This document shows, piece after piece, positions 24,361 through 32,716 of a DNA stretch of 64,000 bases (positions are counted from its first letter, which is position 1; every line of letters begins with the position of its first letter). Position numbers and translations under genes: made by a program. The DNA is taken from the NCBI RefSeq assembly GCF_040451425.1, contig NZ_CP144374.1, positions 620,001-684,000 on the forward strand, given 5' to 3'. Origin of the DNA: Thermodesulfovibrio sp. 3462-1 (GTDB lineage: Bacteria > Nitrospirota > Thermodesulfovibrionia > Thermodesulfovibrionales > Thermodesulfovibrionaceae). The notes beneath the pieces were generated by a model. It had not been told where the DNA came from and did not search any database. It saw only the letters and a list, made by a program, of their open reading frames with translations.

Positions 24361-24879
24361 ATGTCCCATACAAAATTAGTAAAAGATGTAATGCTTGAAA
24401 TATTTGAATATCCTCATATACCTTACTGGTTCAGTATTGAACAGACCATTAAAGTTGTTAAGGCTTCTTTCATTCAGCCTCAAAAGCATATGAATCCCCT
24501 TGCTGTATTAGTATTTGATGAAAAGTATAATCTTTTGGGAATTGTTACACTTAAGGATATTTTAAAGGGGCTTGAACCTGTATGTGTTAAGTCACATTCA
24601 AAAATAGAAGTTCCACAGAAGGAACAAACAGAACTTACAAATGTCTGGGACAGCCTTTTTAAAGAGGAATCAAAAAAGCTTGCTCAGAAACCTGTAAGTG
24701 AAATAATGGTTCCAGCGAAACATTTTGTTGATCCCAGTGATCCTGTTACAAAAGCTGCTTATTTGTTAATTTATTATGATTTGCCTTTATTACCAGTCAT
24801 TGAAGACAACCGAAAGCTTATTGGCATTGTAAGAATGGTTGAGGTATTTGATGCAATTTCAGAAGAAATTGTTAAATAG
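24361..24879 (+). CDS. CBS-pair domain protein
   Basis: 172 residues with two CBS motifs: about 30-75 (MNPLAVLVFDEKYNLLGIVTLKDIL) and about 115-165 (PVSEIMVPAKHFVDPSDPVTKAAYLL to LPVIEDNRKLIGIVRMVEVFD). CBS pairs bind adenine nucleotides and sense energy state. There is a perfect AAGGAGG ribosome site. The gene is 18 bp before an ion permease and in the same operon as a universal stress protein, so it may regulate the transporter as a stand-alone nucleotide sensor; this is inference. Confidence 0.85.
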   Translation: MSHTKLVKDVMLEIFEYPHIPYWFSIEQTIKVVKASFIQPQKHMNPLAVLVFDEKYNLLGIVTLKDILKGLEPVCVKSHSKIEVPQKEQTELTNVWDSLFKEESKKLAQKPVSEIMVPAKHFVDPSDPVTKAAYLLIYYDLPLLPVIEDNRKLIGIVRMVEVFDAISEEIVK

Positions 24880-24897
24880 CAAGGAGCAGGCTACTTA

Positions 24898-26622
24898 ATG
24901 AAGAAGCTATTTATTTTAATAGTGATGGTTTTTATTTTAAATAATTCTGCATTGGCTGTAGAAACTCAAAAAGATGTGGATATATTTTATATTTCAGGGA
25001 CAATTCTTGATTCCCATAAAGAGCCTGTAAAGGAAGCTGAAATCCGTCTTCTCGTAAATGGGCAGCCACATAAGATAATTACAGACCATAAAGAAATTGA
25101 TAAAACTACTACATCTTCACATGCAACATTCCAGATAAAATTTCAACTTCCAAAAGATGCAATTGATACAGCAAAAATTCAGATTGAAATTGTAAAAAGC
25201 TCATTTAATAAAACAATCATTGACTTCAAAAAAGATGATTTTGCAGTTAAAGGAAACGAGTTTTATATAAGCAAGGATATAATTATTCAGCGTCATATTG
25301 GACCTGCTTTTTGGATTGCAACTGCAATATTTTTAATTGTCTATGCTTTGATTTCTTTTGAACTTCTTCATAGAACAGTGGCTGCCATGATTGGTGCGGC
25401 AACAATGCTTATAATTACCTATACACTTGGCACCTTGAATCCAGAGTTTCATATAATCTCCTTTGAAAGGGCAATTCAGGCAATTGATATGAATGTTGTA
25501 TTTCTTCTTATGGGAATGATGATAATTATTGGAGTTTTGAAACACACAGGAGTTTTTCAGTGGTGTGCTTACATGTCCTATAAAATTGCAAAAGGAAATA
25601 TAATGATTCTTGCAGTAATTTCATGCTTTTTTATTGCAGCGACTTCTGCATTTCTTGACAATGTGACAGCAATGCTTCTTTACACACCTGTTTTAATAGA
25701 GATAGCAATTGCTTTAAAAATTAATCCTTTATCTTTACTTATTCCCGGTATTATGGCATCAAATGTTGGTGGAACAGCAACCCTTATCGGTGACCCACCA
25801 AACATAATGATTGGCTCATATGCAGGGCTTACTTTTATGCAGTTTGTCTATGCTTTCACTCCTGTGTGTATTGCAGCTTTGCTTGCTCTTGTTTTATACA
25901 ACAAATTTTTCTACTCAAAGGAATACAAAAAGGGTAGAGTTGAAGATGTCAATGGTTTTATTAGCCATCTTAGAGAAGAATACAAGATCACTGACAAAAA
26001 TCTTCTTACTTATGGAGCTTTTATAATGGCAATTGTTATGGCTTTTTTTGCAACCCATGGGATATGCCATATGCAAGTAAGCATTCCAGCACTTTTTGGT
26101 GCAGGACTTCTTTTCACATATGCTGTTGTTACAAAAAAAGTGAAAATGCTTGAACTTATTGAAAAAGATATTGAGTGGAGCACGCTTTTATTTTTTATCT
26201 TTCTTTTTATAATTGTTGGTGCAGTTGAGGAAGTAGGGCTTCTTGCTACAGTTGCAGATTGGATTCATCAGCTTTCAGCAGGAAATCTTACTGTTGCCAT
26301 ATGCTTGATTTTGTGGGTTTCTGCAATAATGAGTGCTTTTGTTGACAACATTCCATTTACTGCAACTATGCTTCCTATTGTTGCCTATCTAAGCAAGATT
26401 ATCCCGGGCGCAGAAAACAATGTTCTTTGGTGGGCAGTTGCACTTGGTGCATGTTTTGGCGGAAATGGAACAATGATTGGTGCCAGTGCCAATGTTGTAA
26501 CAATGGGAATTGCAGAAGCTGCTGGATATAGGATAAGCTTTTTTGGTTTTTTTAAATATGCTTTTTTATATATGATAATAAGCGTAGGTATTAGTAATTT
26601 GTGGCTATTGCTTTTTTACTAA
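24898..26622 (+). CDS. ArsB/NhaD-type permease with a periplasmic N-terminal domain
   Basis: 574 residues. A cleavable-looking signal peptide (KKLFILIVMVFILNNSALA) is followed by about 110 residues of a beta-sandwich resembling carboxypeptidase-regulatory/Ig-like domains (FYISGTILDSHKEPVKEAEIRL). From about 140 on there are 11-12 hydrophobic helices of the ion-transporter superfamily: FLDNVTAMLLYTPVLIEIA, GGTATLIGDPPNIMIGSYAG and, in the second half, FVDNIPFTATMLPI and GGNGTMIGASANVV, the paired motifs of ArsB, NhaD and SLC13 carriers. The substrate may be Na+, arsenite or an organic or sulfur anion; the TauE and stress genes nearby do not settle it. Confidence 0.8.
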   Translation: MKKLFILIVMVFILNNSALAVETQKDVDIFYISGTILDSHKEPVKEAEIRLLVNGQPHKIITDHKEIDKTTTSSHATFQIKFQLPKDAIDTAKIQIEIVKSSFNKTIIDFKKDDFAVKGNEFYISKDIIIQRHIGPAFWIATAIFLIVYALISFELLHRTVAAMIGAATMLIITYTLGTLNPEFHIISFERAIQAIDMNVVFLLMGMMIIIGVLKHTGVFQWCAYMSYKIAKGNIMILAVISCFFIAATSAFLDNVTAMLLYTPVLIEIAIALKINPLSLLIPGIMASNVGGTATLIGDPPNIMIGSYAGLTFMQFVYAFTPVCIAALLALVLYNKFFYSKEYKKGRVEDVNGFISHLREEYKITDKNLLTYGAFIMAIVMAFFATHGICHMQVSIPALFGAGLLFTYAVVTKKVKMLELIEKDIEWSTLLFFIFLFIIVGAVEEVGLLATVADWIHQLSAGNLTVAICLILWVSAIMSAFVDNIPFTATMLPIVAYLSKIIPGAENNVLWWAVALGACFGGNGTMIGASANVVTMGIAEAAGYRISFFGFFKYAFLYMIISVGISNLWLLLFY

Positions 26623-26706
26623 AAGGCTGTTTAATAAGATGAGAATTTACCTGTTATTCTAAGGGGTTTGATGCTCCGGGGAATTTTTTATAAGGAGGTC
26701 TAAAAT

Positions 26707-27642
26707 ATGATAAGCTGTCCATTTGAAAGGGTTTTACTGCCTGTTGACAGAAGTGATAATTCAAATAGAGCTATAAAATTTGCTGCCGCAGTCATTTCAA
26801 ACATTGAAAGTGCAGATATTACAATTCTTTATGTAATGACTGGTGGATACTTGAGTGAACGCATGAAAAACATTGATTTTAGAGCAGAGCTAATAAAGGA
26901 GTCAGAGATTTTTAAAAAGATTAAAGCTAAACATATTGAAAACAATATTGTGCCTTTTTTGAATGAGTATGAGAGTATTCTGAAAACTGCAGGAGTAAAA
27001 GCCAGAATAATCAAGAGAATTGAAGAAGGTGATCCAGGGAATAAGATAATTGAAATTGTCACTAACGAAGGCTTTCAAACAGTAATGCTTGCCCGTAGAG
27101 GTATGTCAGAAGTTAGGGGTTTTTTACTTGGAAGTGTTTCAAATAAAGTTATTCACGGTTTGTTAAATCAAAATATTTATATTGTGGGAGAGAAAATTTC
27201 AGAACAAAGCCCTCTCTGCCGAATTTTAGTTCCTGTTGATGGTTCTGAGTATTCGATGAAAGCATTGGAACACTCAGTGGGTCTCGCAAAAACAATAAAA
27301 GGGATAGAAAACATCACAATTTTAAGGGTGATAAATATTTCTTTTTATTTTGAAAGAGTAAAACAGGGAATAGACCCTGAAGCAGAAGCAGAGGAGATAC
27401 TCAATAAGGCAAAAAAGAGATTTATTGATGAGAATATATCTGATGAAAAGTTAGTCATAACAAAAATCAGAGTAGGATTGCCTGCTGTTGAGATTTTAAA
27501 GGAGATTGAAGAGGGTGGATATAGTCTGATAATCATGGGAAGAAAGGGACGCTCAGCCCTGCGAGACCTTGTTTTTGGCGGTGTAAGTTCAGCAGTTATA
27601 AATAAATGTTTTGAGCCAACAGTGGCAATAATAAATCAATAA
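26707..27642 (+). CDS. Tandem universal stress protein (two UspA domains)
   Basis: 311 residues. Domain 1 (about 1-155) begins FERVLLPVDRSDNSNRAIKFA and has the nucleotide loop ARRGMSEVRGFLLGSVSNKV; domain 2 (about 165-311) begins RILVPVDGSEYSMKALEHS and has GRKGRSALRDLVFGGVSSAVI. Both loops fit the G-2x-G-9x-G(S/T) ATP-binding pattern. ATAAGGAGG supports the start. It follows the permease by 84 bp and probably shares its transcript. A similar two-domain protein lies at 38598. Confidence 0.93.
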   Translation: MISCPFERVLLPVDRSDNSNRAIKFAAAVISNIESADITILYVMTGGYLSERMKNIDFRAELIKESEIFKKIKAKHIENNIVPFLNEYESILKTAGVKARIIKRIEEGDPGNKIIEIVTNEGFQTVMLARRGMSEVRGFLLGSVSNKVIHGLLNQNIYIVGEKISEQSPLCRILVPVDGSEYSMKALEHSVGLAKTIKGIENITILRVINISFYFERVKQGIDPEAEAEEILNKAKKRFIDENISDEKLVITKIRVGLPAVEILKEIEEGGYSLIIMGRKGRSALRDLVFGGVSSAVINKCFEPTVAIINQ

Positions 27643-27654
27643 ATTCTGCTGTTT

Positions 27655-28071
27655 TTAATGTCCTCCTATATGTAGAATTCCGCTTGCAGCAAGAATTAAT
27701 ATAAAGCATTCAATTATTGAAAATATAAAATAGACAATATCTTTCTTTTTCAGAAAAATTGGTAAAATTCTTATATAACATAAAATTGTTATACCACCTA
27801 AAATTGCAATTGGAACAAAATTTAAAAAATCACTTTTTATTATAAGCTTTAACCATGCCCATCCAGGATGCAATCCTGCAGAGAGCAAATACTCATAAGC
27901 TTTCATTTTCCAGTATTTTGGTAATTCAGAAATTGGAATTTGCGGAGATAGTATTCCAGTTATATAAATAATGAATGTAAGAATAAGTAAAATCAAACCA
28001 ATTTTCATTCCCCAATCAAGCCATTTTGCATAGACAATCTGTTCTTCTTTTACATTTTTGTCAACAGTCAT
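27655..28071 (-). CDS. Small membrane protein paired with a TauE permease
   Basis: 138 residues with three clear transmembrane segments (MKIGLILLILTFIIYITGIL; FVPIAILGGITILCYIRIL; YFIFSIIECFILILAASGIL) and a short charged cytoplasmic start. It resembles the DUF1634-type membrane proteins often encoded next to TauE/SafE permeases, but the match is weak. It starts 21 bp after the TauE gene at 28093, so it is the second gene of that operon and may be an accessory subunit. Confidence 0.6.
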   Translation of the reverse strand: MTVDKNVKEEQIVYAKWLDWGMKIGLILLILTFIIYITGILSPQIPISELPKYWKMKAYEYLLSAGLHPGWAWLKLIIKSDFLNFVPIAILGGITILCYIRILPIFLKKKDIVYFIFSIIECFILILAASGILHIGGH

Positions 28072-28092
28072 GACTTTACCTCCTTTTTTTAC

Positions 28093-29037
28093 TTATTTCC
28101 ATATTCCAAGCCCTTTAAGAAGAGCTCTTAATCCAGCAAAAAGTAACATACCAATAACAATGTATCTGACGATTTTAGGCTTTGCAACAGCGAGAATTCT
28201 TACTCCAACAACAGATCCAAGCATTATCCCAATGATACTTGGCACAACAATCATTGGTAAAACTGCACCATTGTTAAGATAAATCCATGCAGCTGAAGTA
28301 TCTGTTATTGAAAGAAGAAATTTACTTGTTGCAACAGATACTTTAAGTGGCGCTCCCATTAAAAGATTCAGCACAGGAACATTTGCCCACCCAGCACCAA
28401 GACCAAACATACCAGCCATTATTCCAATTGCTACAAAAAGAAAAAGAGCCTGAGGAGTTCTGTGAACCTTCCATTCAATTTCTTTTCCTGTTGATATTTC
28501 GTGATAAATTCCACTTATTCTTAATGCTTGAGAAAGTGCATCTGCTTTTTTTACTTCAGGGTATTCCGATTTTTTTGCAAGAAGCATAATTACAACAATC
28601 ATTAATATTGTGATTCCTAAGGCAATATTGACAATGTTTGATGGAAGAGCAAGTCCTATCATTGCACCAATAATAGATGAAGCAGAAGCTATTAATGCAA
28701 GAGGCATGGCTAATCTTAAGTCAGCAAATCCTTTTTTTAGCAGCCCGGGTCCTGCAGCAAGAGCTCCTGAAAGAGCTACAAACAAGCCAGCACCTCTGAC
28801 AAAGTCCATATTGAATGGGAAAAATCCTCCTACAATCGGGACAAATAAGACGCCACCACCAACACCGCCTAAAACAGCTAACACTCCAAGAATAAAGGTT
28901 GCAACAAATAAAATTAGAGGCCATACCCACCAGGGGATAGAACTGTCTGCAGGAGTTGCTGATTCTGCATAAGCACAGTTAATAAAAAGAAGAGAAAATA
29001 GCAAAAGGAAAACCACACCAAGAGCTCTTATTTTCAT
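28093..29037 (-). CDS. TauE/SafE-family sulfite exporter-type permease
   Basis: 314 residues. A signal-like first helix ending in CAYAES is followed by eight hydrophobic helices in two repeats with the family's glycine-rich turns: VLGGVGGGVLFVPIVGG and MAGMFGLGAGWANVPVLNLLMG. TauE/SafE proteins export sulfite, sulfoacetate or thiosulfate, or import related anions. AGGAGGTTAGG precedes the start. In a sulfate reducer it might move sulfite or thiosulfate. A second member is at 37434. Confidence 0.85.
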   Translation of the reverse strand: MKIRALGVVFLLLFSLLFINCAYAESATPADSSIPWWVWPLILFVATFILGVLAVLGGVGGGVLFVPIVGGFFPFNMDFVRGAGLFVALSGALAAGPGLLKKGFADLRLAMPLALIASASSIIGAMIGLALPSNIVNIALGITILMIVVIMLLAKKSEYPEVKKADALSQALRISGIYHEISTGKEIEWKVHRTPQALFLFVAIGIMAGMFGLGAGWANVPVLNLLMGAPLKVSVATSKFLLSITDTSAAWIYLNNGAVLPMIVVPSIIGIMLGSVVGVRILAVAKPKIVRYIVIGMLLFAGLRALLKGLGIWK

Positions 29038-29121
29038 CCTAACCTCCTAATTTTTAAATATATAAATTATTACATAAATGAGCTCAAAAAAGGATATTAT
29101 AATTTTTTATACTTTAATAAT

Positions 29122-29271
29122 TTATAATTGCTTTACATTTATTGATTTTTTACCTTTGCATATATCACTAATCAATCCTGCGGATTCTTTTATTAAGGCA
29201 AGATGATTGTTAATTTCGTGTGTGAAGTCTGAGATAATTTTTCCAATAAAGGCAATAGGTTTTTCTATCAT
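29122..29271 (-). CDS. Truncated histidine kinase stub (HisKA H-box only)
   Basis: 49 residues, shorter than most gene calls. It contains ISDFTHEINNHLALIKESAG, a HisKA phospho-acceptor helix with His followed by Glu, but no HATPase domain: it stops at 29122. The ATG overlaps the stop of the receiver gene (ATGA), with a GGAGG upstream, so translation is coupled. Most likely the head of a sensor kinase whose rest was deleted, although a dedicated phosphotransfer stub cannot be excluded. Confidence 0.5.
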   Translation of the reverse strand: MIEKPIAFIGKIISDFTHEINNHLALIKESAGLISDICKGKKSINVKQL

Positions 29272-29645
29272 TCTATTTCCTCCTTTTTTAATCTCGCGGT
29301 TTCAATCTTCGAAACTAATTCTTCAATATCAACAGGTTTTATTAAATAATCAAATGCTCCGTAACTAAGGCTTTTCTTTATTTTTTCGTCATCTCCATAT
29401 CCTGAAAGCATTATTAATTGAATAGAAGGATTGAATTCTTTTATTTTTTTTAAAACTTCCAAGCCATCTATATCTGGTAGGCCAATATCCAATATAATAA
29501 CATCTGGAAATTCGGTTAAAAATTTAACTGCCTCAGCAAAATTTGTAACACCATGAGCATCATATCATCTTAGAATAAGTCTTTCAGTTAAAGTAGATAC
29601 GAATTCAGTTTCATCATCAATTATTAATAATTTTGCTTTTTTCAT
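29268..29645 (-). pseudogene. Response regulator receiver interrupted by in-frame TGA
   Basis: The frame from ATG 29645 reads MKKAKLLIIDDETEFVSTL, meets TGA at codon 27 (29567-29565), and continues in the same frame as YDAHGVTNFAEAV, ILDIGLPDIDGLEVL (phospho-acceptor D), IMLSGYG and YLIKPVDIEEL to the stop at 29268. Only the TGA breaks an otherwise normal receiver of about 125 residues. The position is the Gly/Asn before the conserved Tyr, so GGA to TGA is a likely change. ATGA overlaps on both sides keep it in a kinase-receiver-kinase operon. Confidence 0.8.
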
Positions 29646-31346
29646 TTAATTTCCTCCAGTTCTGGATTGATGGGAATTTTTATTGTAAAGATTGTTCCTT
29701 TTCCAACTTCGCTTTCAACATGAATATCACCTCCGAGTTTTTTAATGATCCCATAAGAAATGTACAATCCCAGACCTGTCCCTTTTTTCTTAGTAGTATA
29801 AAATGGTTCAAAGATATGTTTCAATTTATCCTTAGGGATTCCATGCCCATTATCTTTAATTGATATAGCTATATGATTCGTATCAATCTGTTGGGTTTTA
29901 ATCTCGATCCTACCACCCTGCTCTACAGCATCAACTGCATTGTTAATAATGTTTAATAAAACCTGTTGAAGCTGCCCTTTATTTGAGGTAATTTTGGGTA
30001 AATTTTCTTGTAAATCATAAATCATATTTATCCCTCTTATCTGAATTTCTTTTTCTATAAATCCTATCACTTCTTTAATTGCTTCGTTTATATCAAAATC
30101 TTCTCTTACTGTATCAATTCTTTTTGAAAAGCTTAAAAGTCTATGAGTTATTGTTCTGCATCTTGCAACGCTATCTTGAATTGAACTTACAAGTTGAAGA
30201 AATTTATCTTTGTTTTGAGATAAATCATTGTATTCAATAAGGTCTTTCATGAGTCCTGCTTTTTCATTAATAATTGCAAGAGGATTGTTAATTTCATGAG
30301 CTACACCAGCAGCGAGTCTTCCAATTGAAGCAAGTTTATCAGCGTGTTCAGCATTTGCAATAGCAATTTCTCTTTCATGGTCTGCTTTCTGTATCCTGTT
30401 AATTAATGTGCTTATTGATTTTGTTATTACAATAAAAGTGATAACAATGCTCAGGATACTTATCAATGCTACTTCTTTTGTGAAGAAAGACGGAATTTTT
30501 TCATAAGGCTTTGAACATATTATTGTTACAAGCATCCATCGAGTGTTTTTAATAGGAACATAGGCTACATAAGCTTGCTTTTTATTGAACTCAGTACCAT
30601 AAATTGTAACAGCTTTTTTGTCTGTTTGTAATTTAATATTATTTAATTGCAAAGGATCAAGAGCCTGACCAAACAGTTTTGAATTGGTCTGAAGAACGCG
30701 TTCTTTGTTTATAAGAAAAGCATCATCCTGAGGGTCAAATTTCAAGATTTGAAACAAATTTCTGCAAAATATCTATATTTATTGATACTCTAATAAGCCA
30801 GAATTTATTATGGTGGCTTGATTCTTTTTTTACAATAATAGAAAAATGGGGAAATTTTCTATAACTAAGAAATACATCTGTTACATAATCAGTTTTTAAA
30901 AGCATTGTTTTAAACCATTCTGTCTGAGAGTAATCTTTTCCTTTAAGTTTATAAGGACCTGCATATAATATCTGAATTCCTTCTTCATCTATTACTCCCA
31001 TATCTACAATACCTTCAAATTCATTTTTTAAATTATAAAATAGTTGAGAAAAATTTCTTTCATCCAGAAAATATTCCTCAGGATAAGAAACAGCAAGAAA
31101 TTTTAAAGCTGAAATTCGTTCAGAGATAAAAAACTCAAGAGAATGTCTTGTTTCTTCCATCTGCCATTTGAGATTATTTTTGAATTCCTCATGAACTATT
31201 TTATGAATTAAAAAGTAGGTGATTGTAATAACAATAATGAGTGGTATTACAGAGAAGAAAGTGTTTAACAAGATCAGTCTACATTTAAGATAAAAGTATC
31301 TATCTGATGTGAGTTTTGCAATAAAATTTTTTATTAGAACAAACAT
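29642..31346 (-). pseudogene. Sensor histidine kinase split by a frameshift
   Basis: The first part (31346-30735, 203 residues) has a transmembrane helix (LNTFFSVIPLIIVITITYFL) and most of a double-Cache sensor domain. It stops at FVSNLEI. The next part (30757-29642) continues in another frame with KFDPQDDAFLINKERVLQTN, completing the Cache domain, a second helix (ALISILSIVITFIVITKSI), HisKA with VAHEINNPLAI and a full HATPase (N box, GHGIPKDKL, GTGLGLYISYGI). Removing one base near 30740 restores about 565 codons. No ribosome site precedes the internal ATG, so the second part is probably not made as a free protein. Real decay or a base-call error. Confidence 0.75.
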
Positions 31347-31371
31347 GTTTATCTTATTATATCAAACCTAA

Positions 31372-32715
31372 TTAATCTTCTAAATCATAATTTTTCATCT
31401 TTCTCCACAAAGATACTCTGTCAATGCCAAGTATCTGAGCAGCTACTGTTTTATTGCCAACTTCTTTTAAAACCCATTTTATGTATTCTTTTTCTAATTC
31501 TTCCAGAGTCATGAATTTACCTTCTTTTTTAACAAAAACCTGAATTTTTAATTCCTTAAGATCATCTGGAAGATGTTCAACTTCCACTTGAGATGAATTG
31601 CAAATTACAACTGCTCTTTCAATGATATTTTCAAGTTCTCTTATATTACCGGGATAATCATAATTTATAAGTAAATTTAATGCCTCTTCTGAAATTTTAA
31701 AAACTTCTTTTTTCATAATTGAAGAATATTTTTTTAGAAAATATGCAACCAGTAAAGGAATATCATCTTTTCTTTCTCTTAATGGTGGAATTTCCAGATT
31801 AACTACATTTAATCTGTAATAAAGGTCTTCTCTGAATTTTCCTTTTTTGACCTCATCACGAATATCCCTGTTTGTTGCTGCTATAAATCTTACATCCACA
31901 CTGATTGGCTGAGTGCCTCCTAATCTTAAGAATTCTTTTTCCTGAATTACTCTTAGAAATTTAGCCTGCATTGTTGGAGACATCTCTGTTATTTCATCGA
32001 GAAATAAAGTGCCTGAAGAGGCCATTTCAATTAATCCTTTTTTCAGGGTTGTAGCTCCTGTAAAGGCTCCTTTTTCGTGTCCGAAAAGCTCATTACTGAG
32101 GAGTTCTTCAGTAAAAGCTCCACAGTTTATAGCGAGAAAAGGGCCTGATTTTCTTAAAGAATTCAGGTGAATATATCTTGCAAAGAGTTCTTTTCCTGTG
32201 CCAGACTCACCAGTAATTAAAACATTGCAATCTGTTGGAGATATCTGTCGAGCAATCTCTAAAAGTTTGAGCATTTTAATGTTTTGAGTAATTATGTTGA
32301 CTTTTTCACGAAAATCAAGTTGCTCTCTGAGTTGTTTAACCTCTTTTTTAAGATTCACTTTTTCAGAGGCTTCTTTGACAATTTTGCGAATAATTTCCAA
32401 TTTAAAAGGTTTTGAAATATAGTAAAATGCTCCTTCCTTCATTGCTTCAACAGCGTTTTCTACTGTAGCATAACCTGTTATCATTATTACTTCCGTATCT
32501 GGATAGAGAGTTTTACACTTTCTTAATATTTCAAATCCATCAACTTTTTCCATTTTTATATCAGTTAAAATTATATCAAATGGTTGTTTTTCAATGAGTT
32601 TTAAAGCTTCTACACCACTCTGAGTAGCTGTCACTTCATAACCTTCTTTTTTCAGCACATGTTCCAGGTTTTTTAAAGTTATTTTTTCATCATCTACTAC
32701 CAGAATTTTTGTCAT
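31372..32715 (-). CDS. Sigma-54-dependent response regulator (NtrC family)
   Basis: 447 residues in three domains. Receiver about 1-120 (ILVVDDEK, phospho-acceptor in LTDIKMEKVDGFEIL, KPFK). AAA+ about 140-375 with GESGTGKELFARYIH, the sigma-54 contact loop GAFTGA, and FLDEITEMSP. A Fis-type helix-turn-helix ends the protein (NKTVAAQILGIDRVSLWRKM). It begins 1 bp after the sensor kinase at 32717, its likely partner. Its receiver closely resembles the one inside the Lon protein at 34534. Matching palindromes with -24/-12 promoters at 34288 and 36650 are its probable targets. Confidence 0.93.
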   Translation of the reverse strand: MTKILVVDDEKITLKNLEHVLKKEGYEVTATQSGVEALKLIEKQPFDIILTDIKMEKVDGFEILRKCKTLYPDTEVIMITGYATVENAVEAMKEGAFYYISKPFKLEIIRKIVKEASEKVNLKKEVKQLREQLDFREKVNIITQNIKMLKLLEIARQISPTDCNVLITGESGTGKELFARYIHLNSLRKSGPFLAINCGAFTEELLSNELFGHEKGAFTGATTLKKGLIEMASSGTLFLDEITEMSPTMQAKFLRVIQEKEFLRLGGTQPISVDVRFIAATNRDIRDEVKKGKFREDLYYRLNVVNLEIPPLRERKDDIPLLVAYFLKKYSSIMKKEVFKISEEALNLLINYDYPGNIRELENIIERAVVICNSSQVEVEHLPDDLKELKIQVFVKKEGKFMTLEELEKEYIKWVLKEVGNKTVAAQILGIDRVSLWRKMKNYDLED

Positions 32716-32716
32716 T

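Noticed and set aside
28610-28972. 120-residue frame opposite the TauE permease gene
   Set aside because: Proline/alanine/threonine-rich shadow of a hydrophobic protein; no ribosome site and no recognisable fold, while the opposite strand has a full TauE pattern.
29565-29567. TGA in the receiver as a selenocysteine codon
   Set aside because: The position is normally Gly or Asn in receivers, is not catalytic, and no SECIS-like hairpin was evident just after it.
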